A stretch of 64,000 nucleotides of DNA from NCBI GenBank assembly GCA_017744315.1, contig JAGIBN010000003.1, positions 1 through 64,000 of the forward strand, written 5' to 3'. Below the pieces are notes generated by a model, which saw only the letters and a list, made by a program, of their open reading frames with translations, searched no databases and was not told where the DNA came from. Source of the DNA: Porphyrobacter sp. GTDB taxonomy: Bacteria > Pseudomonadota > Alphaproteobacteria > Sphingomonadales > Sphingomonadaceae. Shown here one piece after another: positions 33,008-44,951 of this stretch. Each line of letters opens with the position of its first letter. Position 1 is the stretch's first letter. The position numbers were made by a program, and so were the translations under genes.

Positions 33008-34234
33008 TCAGTTCTTCTTGAACAACCCCAGGTCGATCGAATCCCCGACCGCCTTCAGCCCGGCATCGCTGCCGTGCAGGTGGTCGCCCATGTGGTAACC
33101 TTCGCGCATCTGCCGCGGGTCTGCCGGATCGGCAAACGCGGTATCGAGGCGCACGGTGGCATCGAAGGTGCCGCTGTTGAGGATCCAGTCGTTGATCTTC
33201 TGACGGGCAGCCTCACCCTCTTCCGACCAGTAGCTGGCACCCTTGTACGGCCCGATCGGGGAACCGATCACCTTGATCCCCTTGGCATGGGCGCGGGCGA
33301 CGATCTGCTTGTAGCCGGCGATCATCTCCTCGACCGTGATCGGCGGCTGGTCGAGCCCGGGGAGCTGCGGACCGCCGGCGCGCACGCCGAACCGGTTGCC
33401 GATGTCGTTCACGCCTTCGAACACGATGATGTACTTCACGTTCGGCAGGCTCAGCACATCCTCGTCGAAGCGCGACAGGGCGCTTTCGCCCATGCCGGGG
33501 CTGAGGATCCGGTTGCCGCTGATCGCCTGGTTGGCGACGGCCCACTCCTTCCCCGCGTCCTGCAGCCGATTGGCCAGGATGTCCGGCCAGCGGTGATTGG
33601 CGCCCGGTGTAGAACCGACACCGTCGGTGATGGAATCGCCGTAAGTCACGATCGTGCCGAGCGCGTCCGGCGAATCCACCTCGATCCCCGAGAGGAAGGC
33701 TCGGAACTGCTTGCGATCGACCGGCTCGAACGGCTTGCCGACGAAGTTGCCCGGCGGCGACACGGCGAGTTCGTCCGAACCCGTGAGGTGGCAGGTGCAA
33801 GGTCCGGTCGCCTTGGGCAGGTAGATCTCAACCTTCATCCGCGCGAGGTCGGGCACATCGACGTCGACCGCATCGCTCACGAATGGCGCCCCGCGTGGGA
33901 TCACCGCCGAGGCATCGCCGCCAAAGGTCAACGTGCGCGCCGTTCCGGGCACTTCCTTGCCCGCAGCATCGATCTGTACGATCCGCGCCGCGCCGATTTC
34001 CAGCGGAGCCGGACCATAGCGGTTGGAGAACCGCACCCGCAGCTTCTTGCCGCCTTCGCTCAGACGCAGGATCTGCGACAGCGTGACGTTGTCGTAGGAA
34101 GCGGCCGCGAACGGCCCTTCGGTGCCGAGCGGCGCGTGCGGGGCGGCCGTCCAGCTTGCGACCCATTCGGCCTGCGCCGGTGTAGCAAGCAGAACTGCGG
34201 CGGCCCCTGCGAGCCAGTAAGTTGCCAATCTCAT
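33008..34234 (-). CDS. Secreted GDSL/SGNH-family hydrolase
   Basis: About 408 residues with signal peptide AAAVLLATPAQAE. Residues about 24-180 form a beta-rich N-terminal domain starting WVASWTAAPHAPLG. The SGNH hydrolase domain follows, with nucleophile in YGDSITDG (Ser201), FEGVNDIG for block III and GDHLHGSD for the Asp384-His387 pair. Relatives act as esterases on carbohydrates or lipids. I chose ATG 34234 because it begins the signal peptide. It lies 37 bp downstream of an NTF2-like gene and may be cotranscribed. Confidence 0.88.
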   Translation of the reverse strand: MRLATYWLAGAAAVLLATPAQAEWVASWTAAPHAPLGTEGPFAAASYDNVTLSQILRLSEGGKKLRVRFSNRYGPAPLEIGAARIVQIDAAGKEVPGTARTLTFGGDASAVIPRGAPFVSDAVDVDVPDLARMKVEIYLPKATGPCTCHLTGSDELAVSPPGNFVGKPFEPVDRKQFRAFLSGIEVDSPDALGTIVTYGDSITDGVGSTPGANHRWPDILANRLQDAGKEWAVANQAISGNRILSPGMGESALSRFDEDVLSLPNVKYIIVFEGVNDIGNRFGVRAGGPQLPGLDQPPITVEEMIAGYKQIVARAHAKGIKVIGSPIGPYKGASYWSEEGEAARQKINDWILNSGTFDATVRLDTAFADPADPRQMREGYHMGDHLHGSDAGLKAVGDSIDLGLFKKN

Positions 34235-34271
34235 GCTAGTCCCTCCCAAGACTTCTCTTCGGTTCCTCGCG

Positions 34272-34886
34272 TCAGCCGCGATAGACCCAGTAATTCGGTC
34301 CCATCCTGGCTTCCATGTCCGCCAGGCACTCCTTGTGAATCTCACGCACCCGTGCCGGGGTCATGGCCTCGGCCGGATCGATCTCTTCGATCGTCAGGGT
34401 GGACTTGTCCTCGTAGAGGTGTTCGCCCGTCAACAGGGCGCGATCGTTGTAGGGCCAGATGAACGCCTGGCGGCTGGAGACGAGGTAGAGCCCGTCATCC
34501 TTGTCCACCTTGTGGCCGATCTTCTTGAGCTCCGCCCCGGTCGACATCTGGTGGAACCACATCTCGTCGGCGATGCCCCAGTCGGCGACCGCGATCTTGT
34601 CGCCCGAATTCCACAGCACGATGTCGCCGATGCTCGAATAGAAATCGAACACGCCCTTGCGCCCTTCGACCTGGAACGGGCTGTCGCCCCAGGTGATGTG
34701 GTACTTCGGGTTGTCGGCCATCATGTCGGGCGCGGTGATTTCCTCGAACATGGCCGCGCCTTCGAGGTGCACGTGGCGCCAGTAGTTGAGCAGGATCGCG
34801 CGGTGGAGCGGGCTTTCGGTGCGTTCGTAGAGCTCAAACGTCGAGTCCATGCAGTGATAGACTTCGGTTTCGTACTTGCTGGTCAT
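34272..34886 (-). CDS. Possible NTF2-like protein, unknown function
   Basis: A 204-residue cytoplasmic protein. The N-terminal ILLNYWRHVHLEGAAMFEEI and the strand YHITWGDSPFQVEGRKGVFD suggest an NTF2-like alpha-beta cone. Aromatic and histidine residues (WFHQMSTG, WPYNDRALLTGEHLYED) line the middle. The C-terminal helix ends in MGPNYWVYRG. I do not know a characterised relative. The ATG at 34886 follows GGAGAGG. It may be an enzyme of small-molecule catabolism like other NTF2-fold proteins in the window, but that is inference. Confidence 0.65.
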   Translation of the reverse strand: MTSKYETEVYHCMDSTFELYERTESPLHRAILLNYWRHVHLEGAAMFEEITAPDMMADNPKYHITWGDSPFQVEGRKGVFDFYSSIGDIVLWNSGDKIAVADWGIADEMWFHQMSTGAELKKIGHKVDKDDGLYLVSSRQAFIWPYNDRALLTGEHLYEDKSTLTIEEIDPAEAMTPARVREIHKECLADMEARMGPNYWVYRG

Positions 34887-34972
34887 GGCCTCTCCGCCGG
34901 TTGTGTTTGACGCGACTATAGGGAGATGGGCGTGGGAGAGCGAGAGCTGACACGGCGCGGGATCAAGATCAC

Positions 34973-34999
34973 AAAAAAGCCCGCAGTGACGCGGGCTTT
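34973..34999 (-). terminator. Rho-independent terminator of guaA
   Basis: On the minus strand, a GCCCGC / GCGGGC stem with flanking AAA/TTT pairs is followed by a run of six Ts, 40 bp beyond the guaA stop. Confidence 0.85.
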
Positions 35000-35039
35000 A
35001 GAGCTTTGGTGCTATGGGCCAGCCGACGCGAGCGCCCGG

Positions 35040-36614
35040 TCACTCCCACTCGATCGTGCCGGGGGGCTTGCTCGTGTAGTCGTAGACCACGCGGTTGATG
35101 CCTTTGACCTCGTTGACGATGCGGGTCGCCACGCGGCTGAGGAACTGACCGTCGTAGGGATAGACGTCGGCGGTCATGCCGTCGGTGCTGGTGACGGCGC
35201 GCAGGGCGCAGACGCTGTCGTACGTGCGGTAATCGCCCATCACGCCCACGGTCTTGACCGGGAGCAGCACGGCGAAGGCCTGCCAGATCGCGTCATAGAG
35301 CCCGGCGGCGCGGATTTCCTCGAGGTAGATCGCGTCGGCCTTGCGCAGGATGTCACAGCGTTCCTTGGTCACTTCGCCGGGGATGCGGATCGCGAGGCCC
35401 GGGCCGGGGAACGGGTGGCGGCCGACGAACGCTTCGGGCAGGCCCAGCTCGCGGCCGAGCGCGCGGACTTCGTCCTTGAACAGCTCACGCAGCGGCTCGA
35501 CCAGCTTCATGTTCATGCGCTCGGGCAAGCCGCCCACGTTGTGATGGCTCTTGATCGTCACCGAAGGACCGCCGGTAAAGCTGACGCTCTCGATCACGTC
35601 GGGGTAGAGCGTGCCCTGGGCGAGGAAATCTGCCCCGCCGATCTTGCGCGCTTCTTCGTCGAACACGTCGATGAAGGTCTTGCCGATGAACTTGCGCTTG
35701 GCTTCGGGGTCCGTGACGCCCGCCAGGCCGCCGAGGAACATCTCCTCAACGTCCCGATGCACGAGCGGGATATTGTAAGTATTGCGGAACAGGCTGACGA
35801 CCTGCTCGGCCTCGCCCATGCGCATCAGGCCGTGATCGACGAACACGCAAGTCAACTGGTCGCCGATCGCCTCGTGGATCAACACGGCCGCCACGGCGCT
35901 GTCGACGCCGCCGGAGAGGCCGCAGATCACCTTGCCGTCACCCACCTGAGCGCGGATTTCCTCGATCTTGGTCTTACGGAATTCGGCCATGGTCCAGTCG
36001 CCCGCACAGCCGCAGACGTGGCGCACGAAGTTGGCGATGAGCTTGCCGCCGTCGGGCGTATGGACGACCTCGGGGTGGAACTGCGTGCCGTAGTACTGGC
36101 GCGCCTCGTCCGCGATCACCGCGAACGGCGCGCCGTCGCTGGTGGCAACGATGCGGAAGCCGTCGGCGAAGCGGGTGACCTTGTCGCCGTGACTCATCCA
36201 CACCTGATGGCGCTCGCCGACCTGCCACAGGCCGTCGAACAGCGCGCAATCTTCGGTGACGGTCAGGAACGCGCGGCCGAATTCGCCGCCTTCGCCGGTC
36301 TCGTGCCCCGGACGGACTTCACCGCCGAGCTGATGCGTCATGACCTGCTGGCCGTAGCAGATGCCGAGGATCGGCAAGCCGCTTTCGAACAGGACCATCG
36401 GCGCCCGGGGGCTGCCTTCTTCCGGTACGCCGGCGGGTGAGCCCGAGAAGATGATCCCCTTCGGCTTGAGCCGCGCGAAGGCCTCTTCGGCCATCGTGAA
36501 GGGAGCGATCTCCGAATAGACCCCCGCTTCGCGCACGCGGCGGGCGATCAGTTGCGTCACCTGGCTGCCGAAATCGACGATCAGGATGGAATCGGGAATG
36601 TGCTGGGCGTCCAT
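35040..36614 (-). CDS. guaA: GMP synthase (glutamine-hydrolysing)
   Basis: A 524-residue enzyme converting XMP to GMP. The N-terminal class I glutamine amidotransferase has GICYGQQ (Cys86) and QFHPEVVHT. The ATP-pyrophosphatase domain has [10 protein letters not shown]. The C-terminal dimerisation domain ends with the diagnostic [14 protein letters not shown]. Length is normal. It stands alone with its own terminator and faces the UrcA gene across a 240-bp upstream region. Confidence 0.97.
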   Translation of the reverse strand: MDAQHIPDSILIVDFGSQVTQLIARRVREAGVYSEIAPFTMAEEAFARLKPKGIIFSGSPAGVPEEGSPRAPMVLFESGLPILGICYGQQVMTHQLGGEVRPGHETGEGGEFGRAFLTVTEDCALFDGLWQVGERHQVWMSHGDKVTRFADGFRIVATSDGAPFAVIADEARQYYGTQFHPEVVHTPDGGKLIANFVRHVCGCAGDWTMAEFRKTKIEEIRAQVGDGKVICGLSGGVDSAVAAVLIHEAIGDQLTCVFVDHGLMRMGEAEQVVSLFRNTYNIPLVHRDVEEMFLGGLAGVTDPEAKRKFIGKTFIDVFDEEARKIGGADFLAQGTLYPDVIESVSFTGGPSVTIKSHHNVGGLPERMNMKLVEPLRELFKDEVRALGRELGLPEAFVGRHPFPGPGLAIRIPGEVTKERCDILRKADAIYLEEIRAAGLYDAIWQAFAVLLPVKTVGVMGDYRTYDSVCALRAVTSTDGMTADVYPYDGQFLSRVATRIVNEVKGINRVVYDYTSKPPGTIEWE

Positions 36615-36724
36615 GGCGGGCAGTTAGGTGCCTGCGCCTCGCGTGTCTAGCCGGGGTGTAACCGAGGTCTGTCCGGGCGAACCCGCACTTCGCCGAACCC
36701 CCGTTACGCTATTATGAAAAACCA

Positions 36725-36743
36725 TGTTGCAAATTGCGCAACA
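36725..36743. promoter_or_regulatory. Palindrome upstream of the UrcA gene
   Basis: TGTTGC-N7-GCAACA with AT-rich centre, about 115 bp upstream of the UrcA start. It is likely an operator or promoter-proximal element. The regulator is unknown. Confidence 0.35.
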
Positions 36744-36856
36744 CCCCTTGCCTTCTTCGCATTTGCACATTTTCATGCTGCGATGCACAAAGATCCCGCA
36801 AGCAAAGACGGGGCCCGGGCCGAGTAAGGCAGGAACCCAAACCGAAGGAAACAGCC

Positions 36857-37168
36857 ATGCGTAAGTCGATCGTTACCGTACTCGCCGCCCTGGCGACCTC
36901 CGCCGCTCTCGCCACCCCGGCCCTGGCCGCGGAGACCGAAGTTGTGGTGTCCTATTCCGACCTCGACCTGACCGATGCCGCTGGCGCCGCCAAGCTGGAA
37001 CAGCGCGTCGATGCCGCGGCCGAACAAGTCTGCGCCAAGCCGGATCTTCGCAACATCAAGGGCATGGTCGCCTTTGAAGCCTGCAAGGTCGAAGCCAAGA
37101 CCAATGCTCTCGAGCAGGTCTCGGTGCTTGAACCCTACCAGAGCATGGCTCTCGCCAGCGTTTTCTGA
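36857..37168 (+). CDS. UrcA-family secreted small protein
   Basis: A 103-residue protein with signal peptide (ALATSAALATPALAAE). The mature part VVVSYSDLDLTDAAGAAKLE and AAEQVCAKPDLRN matches the UrcA family common in sphingomonads. Two cysteines (QVCAK and EACKV) probably pair. The function of UrcA proteins is not known. The start follows GAAGGAAACAGCC. A 27-codon frame and terminator come next. Confidence 0.85.
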   Translation: MRKSIVTVLAALATSAALATPALAAETEVVVSYSDLDLTDAAGAAKLEQRVDAAAEQVCAKPDLRNIKGMVAFEACKVEAKTNALEQVSVLEPYQSMALASVF

Positions 37169-37223
37169 ATTCACGAACCGGCCCGCCGCTGATCCCACAG
37201 AGCGGCCGCCCACGGAGTTACCG

Positions 37224-37307
37224 ATGATCACTTTCTTCAAGCGCGTCTTCAATGCCTACGTCTCTGGCGCCGGCACTTATCCTCTCCCGATGGTCTGGAC
37301 CTTCTGA
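37224..37307 (+). CDS. 27-residue peptide downstream of UrcA gene
   Basis: A short frame reading MITFFKRVFNAYVSGAGTYP then LPMVWTF, with CGGAG upstream of its ATG and a perfect terminator 25 bp after its stop. The aromatic, weakly cationic composition resembles small membrane-active or signalling peptides. It may be an accident. Spacing to the terminator is what makes it worth listing. Confidence 0.4.
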   Translation: MITFFKRVFNAYVSGAGTYPLPMVWTF

Positions 37308-37331
37308 CCCCGGGCATTGATTGCGCGTGTA

Positions 37332-37359
37332 ACGGCCGCCTTCGGGCGGCCGTTTTCGT
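37332..37359 (+). terminator. Rho-independent terminator
   Basis: A 9-bp stem, ACGGCCGCC / GGCGGCCGT, with a TTCG tetraloop followed by TTTTCGTTT. It ends the UrcA transcript. Confidence 0.85.
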
Positions 37360-37367
37360 TTGGGGCC

Positions 37368-38789
37368 TTAGCCGGCGTAGGCCTTGACCAGATCGTAGAG
37401 GTAATCGCGCCCCGTGAAGAGCGAGCGCACCTCGAGCCGTTCGTTCAGACCGTGAGCCCCGTTGCCGTCGGGGTCGCCCCACAGGCCCAGCACACCGTAG
37501 ACCGGAATGCCCACCGCCGAGAGGTAGAGCCCGTCGGTAGCGCCGGTTGAGATCGAAGGAATGACCGGAACGTCCGGCCAGTAACGCTTCGCCAATTGCT
37601 CCATCGGCCCGATGATCTTGGGGTCCAACGCGGGCGAGATCGCGAGCGGCTTGTCGGTCCGCGCAGGGCGGATCGAGATCGCCTCGTCGCCGATCACCTG
37701 CGCCAGGACCTGCTGCGTCTGCGCCGGGGTGTTGCCCGGGAATATCCGGCAATTCACATTGGCCTCGACGCGCTGCGGCAGGGCGTTGCGGGCGTGACCG
37801 CCGTCGATCATCGTCGCTACGCACGTCGTCCGCAGCAGCGAGTGCAGCTGCTTGTCCTGGTTGACGATCGCCTCGGCCGCGCTGTCGCCGGGATTGGCCG
37901 CGAGCCGCTCGGCCGCCTCGCCAATCTCGCCGGGACGCAGGTAGCGGCCCTTGGCGAACATCGCCCGCGTGGTGTCGTTGAACTGCAGCGGGAATTCGTG
38001 CTGGCCGATCTTCTCGAGCGCGGCGGACATCCGGTAGATCGCGTTGTCCGGGACCGGCATGGAACTGTGCCCGCCGGGGTTGGTCACGCTGAGGATGAAG
38101 TCCTGGTAGATCTTCTCACCGACCTGAATCCCCTGGATCGCCAAGCGACCCTGCCCATCGGTCTTGCCGCCCCCGCCTTCGTTGAGCGCGAACTGCGCAT
38201 CGATCAGCTCGCGACGGTTCTTCGCCAGCCAGTCGGCCCCGTTGAACGCGGTGTCGGTCTCCTCACCGCAAGTCAGGGCGATTTTGACGGCGCGCTTGGG
38301 CTTGTAGCCTTCCTCGGCAAAGCGGATCAGCATGTCCGCCCAGATCGCCGACATCGCCTTGTCGTCGACCGCGCCGCGGGCATAGAAGTAGCCGTTCTCC
38401 TCGATCAGGGTGAACGGATCGCGCTCCCAGTCGGCACGATCGGCTTCCACCACGTCGATATGCCCGAGCAGCAGGATCGGCTTGGCGCTCGACGATGAGC
38501 CAGGGAATACCGCCACCAGGCCGCCTTCCTTGGGATGATCGGGCGCGCTGAACACTGTCACGTTGGCGTCCGGAAGACCGGCCGCCTTGAGCCGCGTGGC
38601 GAGCCGCTGCGAGGCGAGCGTACAATCCCCGGCGGAGAGCGTCGTGTTAGTCTCGATCAGTTCCTTGTAGAGATCCCGAAAGCGCTGCTGGTCGGGCCGC
38701 AACGGCCCCATCGTCCCGGTCGGCACCTGCGCCGCGGCGGACGAAGCCAGCACGGCACTCAGAACAACAGCAGCGACCCGGTTTCTCAT
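37368..38789 (-). CDS. Secreted M20-family metallopeptidase
   Basis: A 473-residue peptidase with a signal peptide (VVLSAVLASSAAAQ). The dinuclear zinc site is recognisable: LGHIDVVEAD, ARGAVDDKA, CGEETD, ALNEGGGG and the distal histidine in GAHGLNERL. The lid domain contains TNPGGHSSMPVPDNA. The family cleaves dipeptides or N-acyl amino acids. Export to the periplasm suggests peptide scavenging. It is a single gene convergent with the UrcA transcript and divergent from gyrB. Confidence 0.92.
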   Translation of the reverse strand: MRNRVAAVVLSAVLASSAAAQVPTGTMGPLRPDQQRFRDLYKELIETNTTLSAGDCTLASQRLATRLKAAGLPDANVTVFSAPDHPKEGGLVAVFPGSSSSAKPILLLGHIDVVEADRADWERDPFTLIEENGYFYARGAVDDKAMSAIWADMLIRFAEEGYKPKRAVKIALTCGEETDTAFNGADWLAKNRRELIDAQFALNEGGGGKTDGQGRLAIQGIQVGEKIYQDFILSVTNPGGHSSMPVPDNAIYRMSAALEKIGQHEFPLQFNDTTRAMFAKGRYLRPGEIGEAAERLAANPGDSAAEAIVNQDKQLHSLLRTTCVATMIDGGHARNALPQRVEANVNCRIFPGNTPAQTQQVLAQVIGDEAISIRPARTDKPLAISPALDPKIIGPMEQLAKRYWPDVPVIPSISTGATDGLYLSAVGIPVYGVLGLWGDPDGNGAHGLNERLEVRSLFTGRDYLYDLVKAYAG

Positions 38790-38867
38790 AGTTCATGCCC
38801 CCGAAAACGACGGGTGAATGGACCACGTTTCGATTGTGGATGGAAGAGGCGCCAGCGGGTTCCGTAA

Positions 38868-41393
<2,526 letters not shown>

Positions 41394-41430
41394 TAGAGGA
41401 GATAGGTCTGCGCTGAGCAGGCAGGCCTCG

Positions 41431-41470
41431 ACCCCTCCCGCGACACCTCCCCGTTCCAGGCAGGGTTTTC
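41431..41470. repeat. Degenerate half-unit of the CCTCCCC repeat
   Basis: CGACCCCTCCC...CACCTCCCCGTTCCAGGCAGGG is a worn copy of a reverse-oriented repeat arm, immediately before the DUF559 unit. It suggests repeated insertion or recombination at this site. Confidence 0.5.
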
Positions 41471-41473
41471 CTA

Positions 41474-41969
41474 GATCCTCCCCGGAACGGGGAGGGGGAC
41501 CGTTCGCGCGTCAGCGCGAATGGTGGAGGGGCCGCAAGCCCTCGGCCAAGCGCAAGATCGCGTCCGCGGTAGCAGCCGGATCCGCAAGCACCCGCCCCGC
41601 CGCAATGCGCACGACTTTCCAGCCCTTGTCTTCAAGAATGCGACTGCGTCTCTCGTCCCGCTGCGGCCGATCGCCGGTGTCGTGAGAGAAGCCGTCGATT
41701 TCCAGGATAAGCCGCGCCTCGGTACACGCGAAGTCGGCGATGTAGCCAGCGATTGGGAACTGCCTGCGAAACTTGGGTTGTTTGCCGCGTAGCTCCCTCC
41801 AGAGAAGCACTTCCGGCAGCGACATCGAGCGACGCAGCTTTCGCGCGTTAGCGACGTTCCGGGATGAAGCGCCGAGGGTTCTGTGGTGGCTTCGGAAGGT
41901 TTCGGTTGCGGGCGTTTCGGCCCCTCCACCATGCTTTGCATGGTCCCCCTCCCCGTTCCGGGGAGGATC
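41474..41969. mobile_element. Inverted-repeat-bounded DUF559 unit (candidate mobile cassette)
   Basis: The left boundary (41474-41534) reads GATCCTCCCCGGAACGGGGA...GGACC, a variable loop, then TGGTGGAGGGGCCG. The right boundary (41918-41969) is the same in reverse complement with a different loop. Between them lies one DUF559 gene. The same boundary sequence without a gene occurs at 22098-22236. No transposase is present, so if it moves it would need the nuclease-like protein itself or help from elsewhere. I found no clear target-site duplication. Confidence 0.5.
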
Positions 41970-41990
41970 CGCGGGTGATCCTTGCTTCAA
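41511..41990 (-). CDS. DUF559 endonuclease-like protein
   Basis: Core residues RKLRRSMSLPEVLLWRELRG, FRRQFPIAGYIADFACTEAR, LILEIDGFSHDTGDRPQRDE and GWKVVRIAAGRVLAD are a complete DUF559 domain. It has the Vsr-like restriction-nuclease fold, with the acidic and Q/E-type active-site pattern D...E-x-D. The apparent N-terminus (from about 41920 outward) and the last six or seven codons are encoded by the flanking repeats, so the true start is uncertain and probably lies inside the right repeat or just within it. DNA cleavage is inferred from the fold, not shown. Confidence 0.8.
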   Translation of the reverse strand: MKQGSPADPPRNGEGDHAKHGGGAETPATETFRSHHRTLGASSRNVANARKLRRSMSLPEVLLWRELRGKQPKFRRQFPIAGYIADFACTEARLILEIDGFSHDTGDRPQRDERRSRILEDKGWKVVRIAAGRVLADPAATADAILRLAEGLRPLHHSR

Positions 41991-42286
41991 CCCATCACCT
42001 CGAAGTGCAGCACGCCCGGCTCCTTCTCCAACAGGAACCCTTCATCGAAGTCGTAGTACTTCGCCACGCCCACGTCCTGACCCGCAAAGCGTTTGATCGC
42101 GGCGAGGTCATCCCAGAACGTCAGCATTTCGACATGGGTCACATCGCCCTCGACCCGGCTTAGGCACCAGGCGCCGCGATTGCCTTCGGTCGAACGATAG
42201 TCCGGCAGCGCCACGTCCTGCATCAGCCGCAGGTATTCATCGGCAAGCGAGTTAGGCACGCGCCCGTGCCAGCGGCGAGCGATCAT
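41987..42286 (-). CDS. Antibiotic-biosynthesis-monooxygenase (ABM)-like protein
   Basis: A 99-residue ferredoxin-like ABM-type protein: MIARRWHGRVPNSLADEYLR, a central GAWCLSRVEGDVTHVEMLTF and WDDLAAIKRFAGQDV followed by YYDFDEGFLLEKEPG. Such proteins are usually small oxygenases, heme handlers or of unknown activity. It lies 14 bp after the carboxylase gene on the same strand, so it is probably the last gene of the leucine-type operon. Functional connection is not evident. Confidence 0.75.
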   Translation of the reverse strand: MIARRWHGRVPNSLADEYLRLMQDVALPDYRSTEGNRGAWCLSRVEGDVTHVEMLTFWDDLAAIKRFAGQDVGVAKYYDFDEGFLLEKEPGVLHFEVMG

Positions 42287-42300
42287 CGCGGCCTCCGTGG

Positions 42301-43902
42301 TTACATCCTGAACACACCAAAGCGCGGCACCTCGGGGATCGGCGCCTCCAGGCACGCGCCCAGCGCCAGCCCGAGCACGTCGCGCGTCTGCACGGGATCG
42401 ATCACCCCGTCATCCCACAGGCGGGCGGTGGCGTAGTAGGGATTGCCCTCGGTTTCGTACTTCTCGCGGATCGGCGCCTTGAATGCTTCGGCCTGTTCGG
42501 GAGTCCAGCTTTCGGCGTCGCGGTGGACGGTCGCCAGCACGCTCGCGGCCTGCTCGCCGCCCATGACCGAGATGCGCGCGTTGGGCCAGGTGAACAGGAA
42601 GCGCGGGGAGTAGGCCCGCCCGCACATGCCGTAGTTGCCCGCGCCGAAGCTGCCGCCGATGACCACGGTGATCTTGGGCACTTGCGCCGTCGCGACCGCC
42701 GTCACCAGCTTGGCCCCGTGCTTGGCGATGCCTTCCGCCTCATAGCGCCCGCCGACCATGAAGCCGGAGATGTTCTGCAGGAACAGCAGCGGAATACCGC
42801 GCTGACAGGCGAGCTCGATGAAGTGCGCGCCCTTGAGAGCGCTTTCGGAAAACAGCACGCCGTTGTTGGCGAGGATCGCCACCGGCATTCCCCAGATATG
42901 CGCGAAGCCGCACACCAGCGTGGAGCCGTAGAGCGCCTTGAACTCGTGGAACTCGCTGCCATCGACGAGGCGGGCGATGACCTCGTGAACGTCATAGGGA
43001 GCGCGCACGTCGTCCGGCACGATCGCGTAGAGGTCCTCGGCATCGAACTTCGGCGGCCGGGGTTCACGCAGGTCCAGCCGGGCCCCTTCGTTTGCGCCGA
43101 GGTGTGAGACGATGTCGCGCAGGATGGTCAGCGCATGTTCGTCATTCTCGGCCAGATGATCGGCCACGCCGGACTTCTTCGCGTGGAGTTCGCCCCCGCC
43201 AAGGTCCTCGGCGCTGATCTCCTCGCCCGTCGCCGCCTTCACCAGTGGCGGTCCGGCGAGGAAGATGGTGCCCTGGTTGCGCACGATCACGCTCTCGTCG
43301 CTCATCGCGGGCACATAAGCCCCACCGGCGGTGCAGCTGCCCATGACGCAGGCGATCTGCGGGATGCCCAGCGAGGACATCTGCGCCTGGTTGTAGAAGA
43401 TGCGCCCGAAGTGATCGCGGTCCGGGAAGACCTCGGCCTGGTGCGGCAGGTTGGCGCCGCCGCTGTCGACCAGATAGAGGCACGGCAGCCGGTTCGCTTG
43501 CGCGATCTCCTGCGCGCGCAGGTGCTTTTTCACCGTCAGCGGGTAGTAAGTCCCGCCCTTCACCGTCGCATCGTTGGCGACGATCATGCACTGGCGGCCC
43601 GAGACGCGGCCGATCCCCGCGATCATCCCCGCGCCGGGGACTTCGTCTCCGTAGAGACCGTTGGCCACGAGCTGGCCGATCTCGAGGAACGGCGAACCCG
43701 GATCGAGCAGCCGCTCGACCCGCTCCCTCGGCAGGAGCTTGCCCCGCGCCGAGTGGCGTTCGCGGCTCGCCTCCGGCCCGCCGAGAGCGGCCTCCGCTAC
43801 CCGTGCCCGAAGCGCTTCGGCCAGGGCCCGATTATGCGCCGCCCGCGCGCGAGCGTCGGTCCCCTCCAGGTCGATCGAGCTGGAGAGGACCGGTGCGCTC
43901 AT
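42301..43902 (-). CDS. mccB: Methylcrotonyl-CoA carboxylase beta subunit (carboxyltransferase)
   Basis: A 533-residue acyl-CoA carboxyltransferase. Features include [20 protein letters not shown], the CoA-binding [34 protein letters not shown] and [20 protein letters not shown]. The FxxxG...[11 protein letters not shown] pattern and length favour methylcrotonyl-CoA over propionyl-CoA carboxylase. It acts in leucine breakdown after isovaleryl-CoA dehydrogenase, which is encoded 3 kb upstream. The start overlaps the preceding esterase stop by 4 bp. The biotin-carrying alpha subunit is not in the window. Confidence 0.9.
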   Translation of the reverse strand: MSAPVLSSSIDLEGTDARARAAHNRALAEALRARVAEAALGGPEASRERHSARGKLLPRERVERLLDPGSPFLEIGQLVANGLYGDEVPGAGMIAGIGRVSGRQCMIVANDATVKGGTYYPLTVKKHLRAQEIAQANRLPCLYLVDSGGANLPHQAEVFPDRDHFGRIFYNQAQMSSLGIPQIACVMGSCTAGGAYVPAMSDESVIVRNQGTIFLAGPPLVKAATGEEISAEDLGGGELHAKKSGVADHLAENDEHALTILRDIVSHLGANEGARLDLREPRPPKFDAEDLYAIVPDDVRAPYDVHEVIARLVDGSEFHEFKALYGSTLVCGFAHIWGMPVAILANNGVLFSESALKGAHFIELACQRGIPLLFLQNISGFMVGGRYEAEGIAKHGAKLVTAVATAQVPKITVVIGGSFGAGNYGMCGRAYSPRFLFTWPNARISVMGGEQAASVLATVHRDAESWTPEQAEAFKAPIREKYETEGNPYYATARLWDDGVIDPVQTRDVLGLALGACLEAPIPEVPRFGVFRM

Positions 43903-44936
43903 TGCTTGTCGAGGTGCTTGGCGAAGAACGGAAGCACCACGTCGGCGAAACGCTCGCCGATCTTGTCGGTGTGCGTTCCGGCGTAGACCGCCCAGTCGTG
44001 CTCGATGCCGAATCGGGTGAGCTCTTCGTGGATCATGGTGTCGTCGCGGATCAGGCCATCCTTGTCGCCCACATCGGCGCCGATGGCGTCGAAGCTCTTC
44101 AGCGCATCGATGTGCGAGGCGACCATCGCCAGCGGCGAGTTGTTGGCCCACTTGGCGATCACCAACGGATCGACCGCGCCGTCCTTGATCGGGAAGTCGA
44201 CGTAGTACGGCGGGTTCTGCGGGTTTGGCGCCCAAGCCACCGCCGAAGCGAGACCGGCGCGCATGCCGAAGCCCGAACCGTCGACCTTGTCGAACGGCAC
44301 CGCGGCCATGGCGGTTGCCGATTCCACCGTCTCGGAGCGCGGCGAGACGCAGCAGGCGCTCTGCGCCCAGATGCTGTCGAACACTTCGGGATAGGTCATG
44401 CCCACGACCCAGGTGCCGTATCCGCCCATCGAATGCCCCGCAAGACCGCGTCCGCCGCGCGTGGCGATCGTGCGGTAGTGGCTGTCGATATACTGGACGA
44501 GGTCCTTGGCGATGAATTCGCGGAAGTTCCCGGTGGTGACCGAGTTCGAATACATGCTGCCGCCCATCTTGGTCAGCGTGTCGGGCACCACGACGATGAA
44601 CTCGTTACCCGCGGCGGCTGCCTTGGCGACGGCTTCGGGCACCTTCATGAAGTTGTAGAAGTTGCGCCCATCGATGGCGAAGCCGTGGAGGTAATAGACC
44701 ACCGGATAGCGCTTGTTGGGGTTGGTCTTGTAGCTCGGCGGCAGCACGACCATGACCTCGCGCTCGAGCGCGTTGCCTTCGAGGTTACCCTCCAGCGAGG
44801 CGCCGTGGACCTTGGGCGATTCCACCGTGATGCCGGCCGGAATCGTCGGCGCCGGCGCGGTAATGTTTTGCGCCGCTGCAGGCAGGGCGGCCAGCGCGAG
44901 CAGGGCGGCGGCAGTGGTGGTAAGTGACTTCAACAT
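43899..44936 (-). CDS. Secreted esterase-D-type alpha/beta hydrolase (paralog 1)
   Basis: A 345-residue exported hydrolase with signal peptide ([13 protein letters not shown]). The mature enzyme has [35 protein letters not shown] with the oxyanion hole, the nucleophile in [11 protein letters not shown] and a C-terminal [18 protein letters not shown] with the histidine. It is paralogous to the gene immediately upstream. Relatives are esterase-D or feruloyl/acetyl-xylan-type esterases. Its end overlaps mccB, which is odd for a periplasmic esterase. I chose ATG 44936 for spacing to GAGGG. Confidence 0.85.
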   Translation of the reverse strand: MLKSLTTTAAALLALAALPAAAQNITAPAPTIPAGITVESPKVHGASLEGNLEGNALEREVMVVLPPSYKTNPNKRYPVVYYLHGFAIDGRNFYNFMKVPEAVAKAAAAGNEFIVVVPDTLTKMGGSMYSNSVTTGNFREFIAKDLVQYIDSHYRTIATRGGRGLAGHSMGGYGTWVVGMTYPEVFDSIWAQSACCVSPRSETVESATAMAAVPFDKVDGSGFGMRAGLASAVAWAPNPQNPPYYVDFPIKDGAVDPLVIAKWANNSPLAMVASHIDALKSFDAIGADVGDKDGLIRDDTMIHEELTRFGIEHDWAVYAGTHTDKIGERFADVVLPFFAKHLDKQ

Positions 44937-44951
44937 CCCCATTTCCCTCAA

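Noticed and set aside
41474..41969. Classical insertion sequence
   Set aside because: The only gene is DUF559, not a transposase, and no target-site duplication is clear. I kept it as a candidate cassette only.
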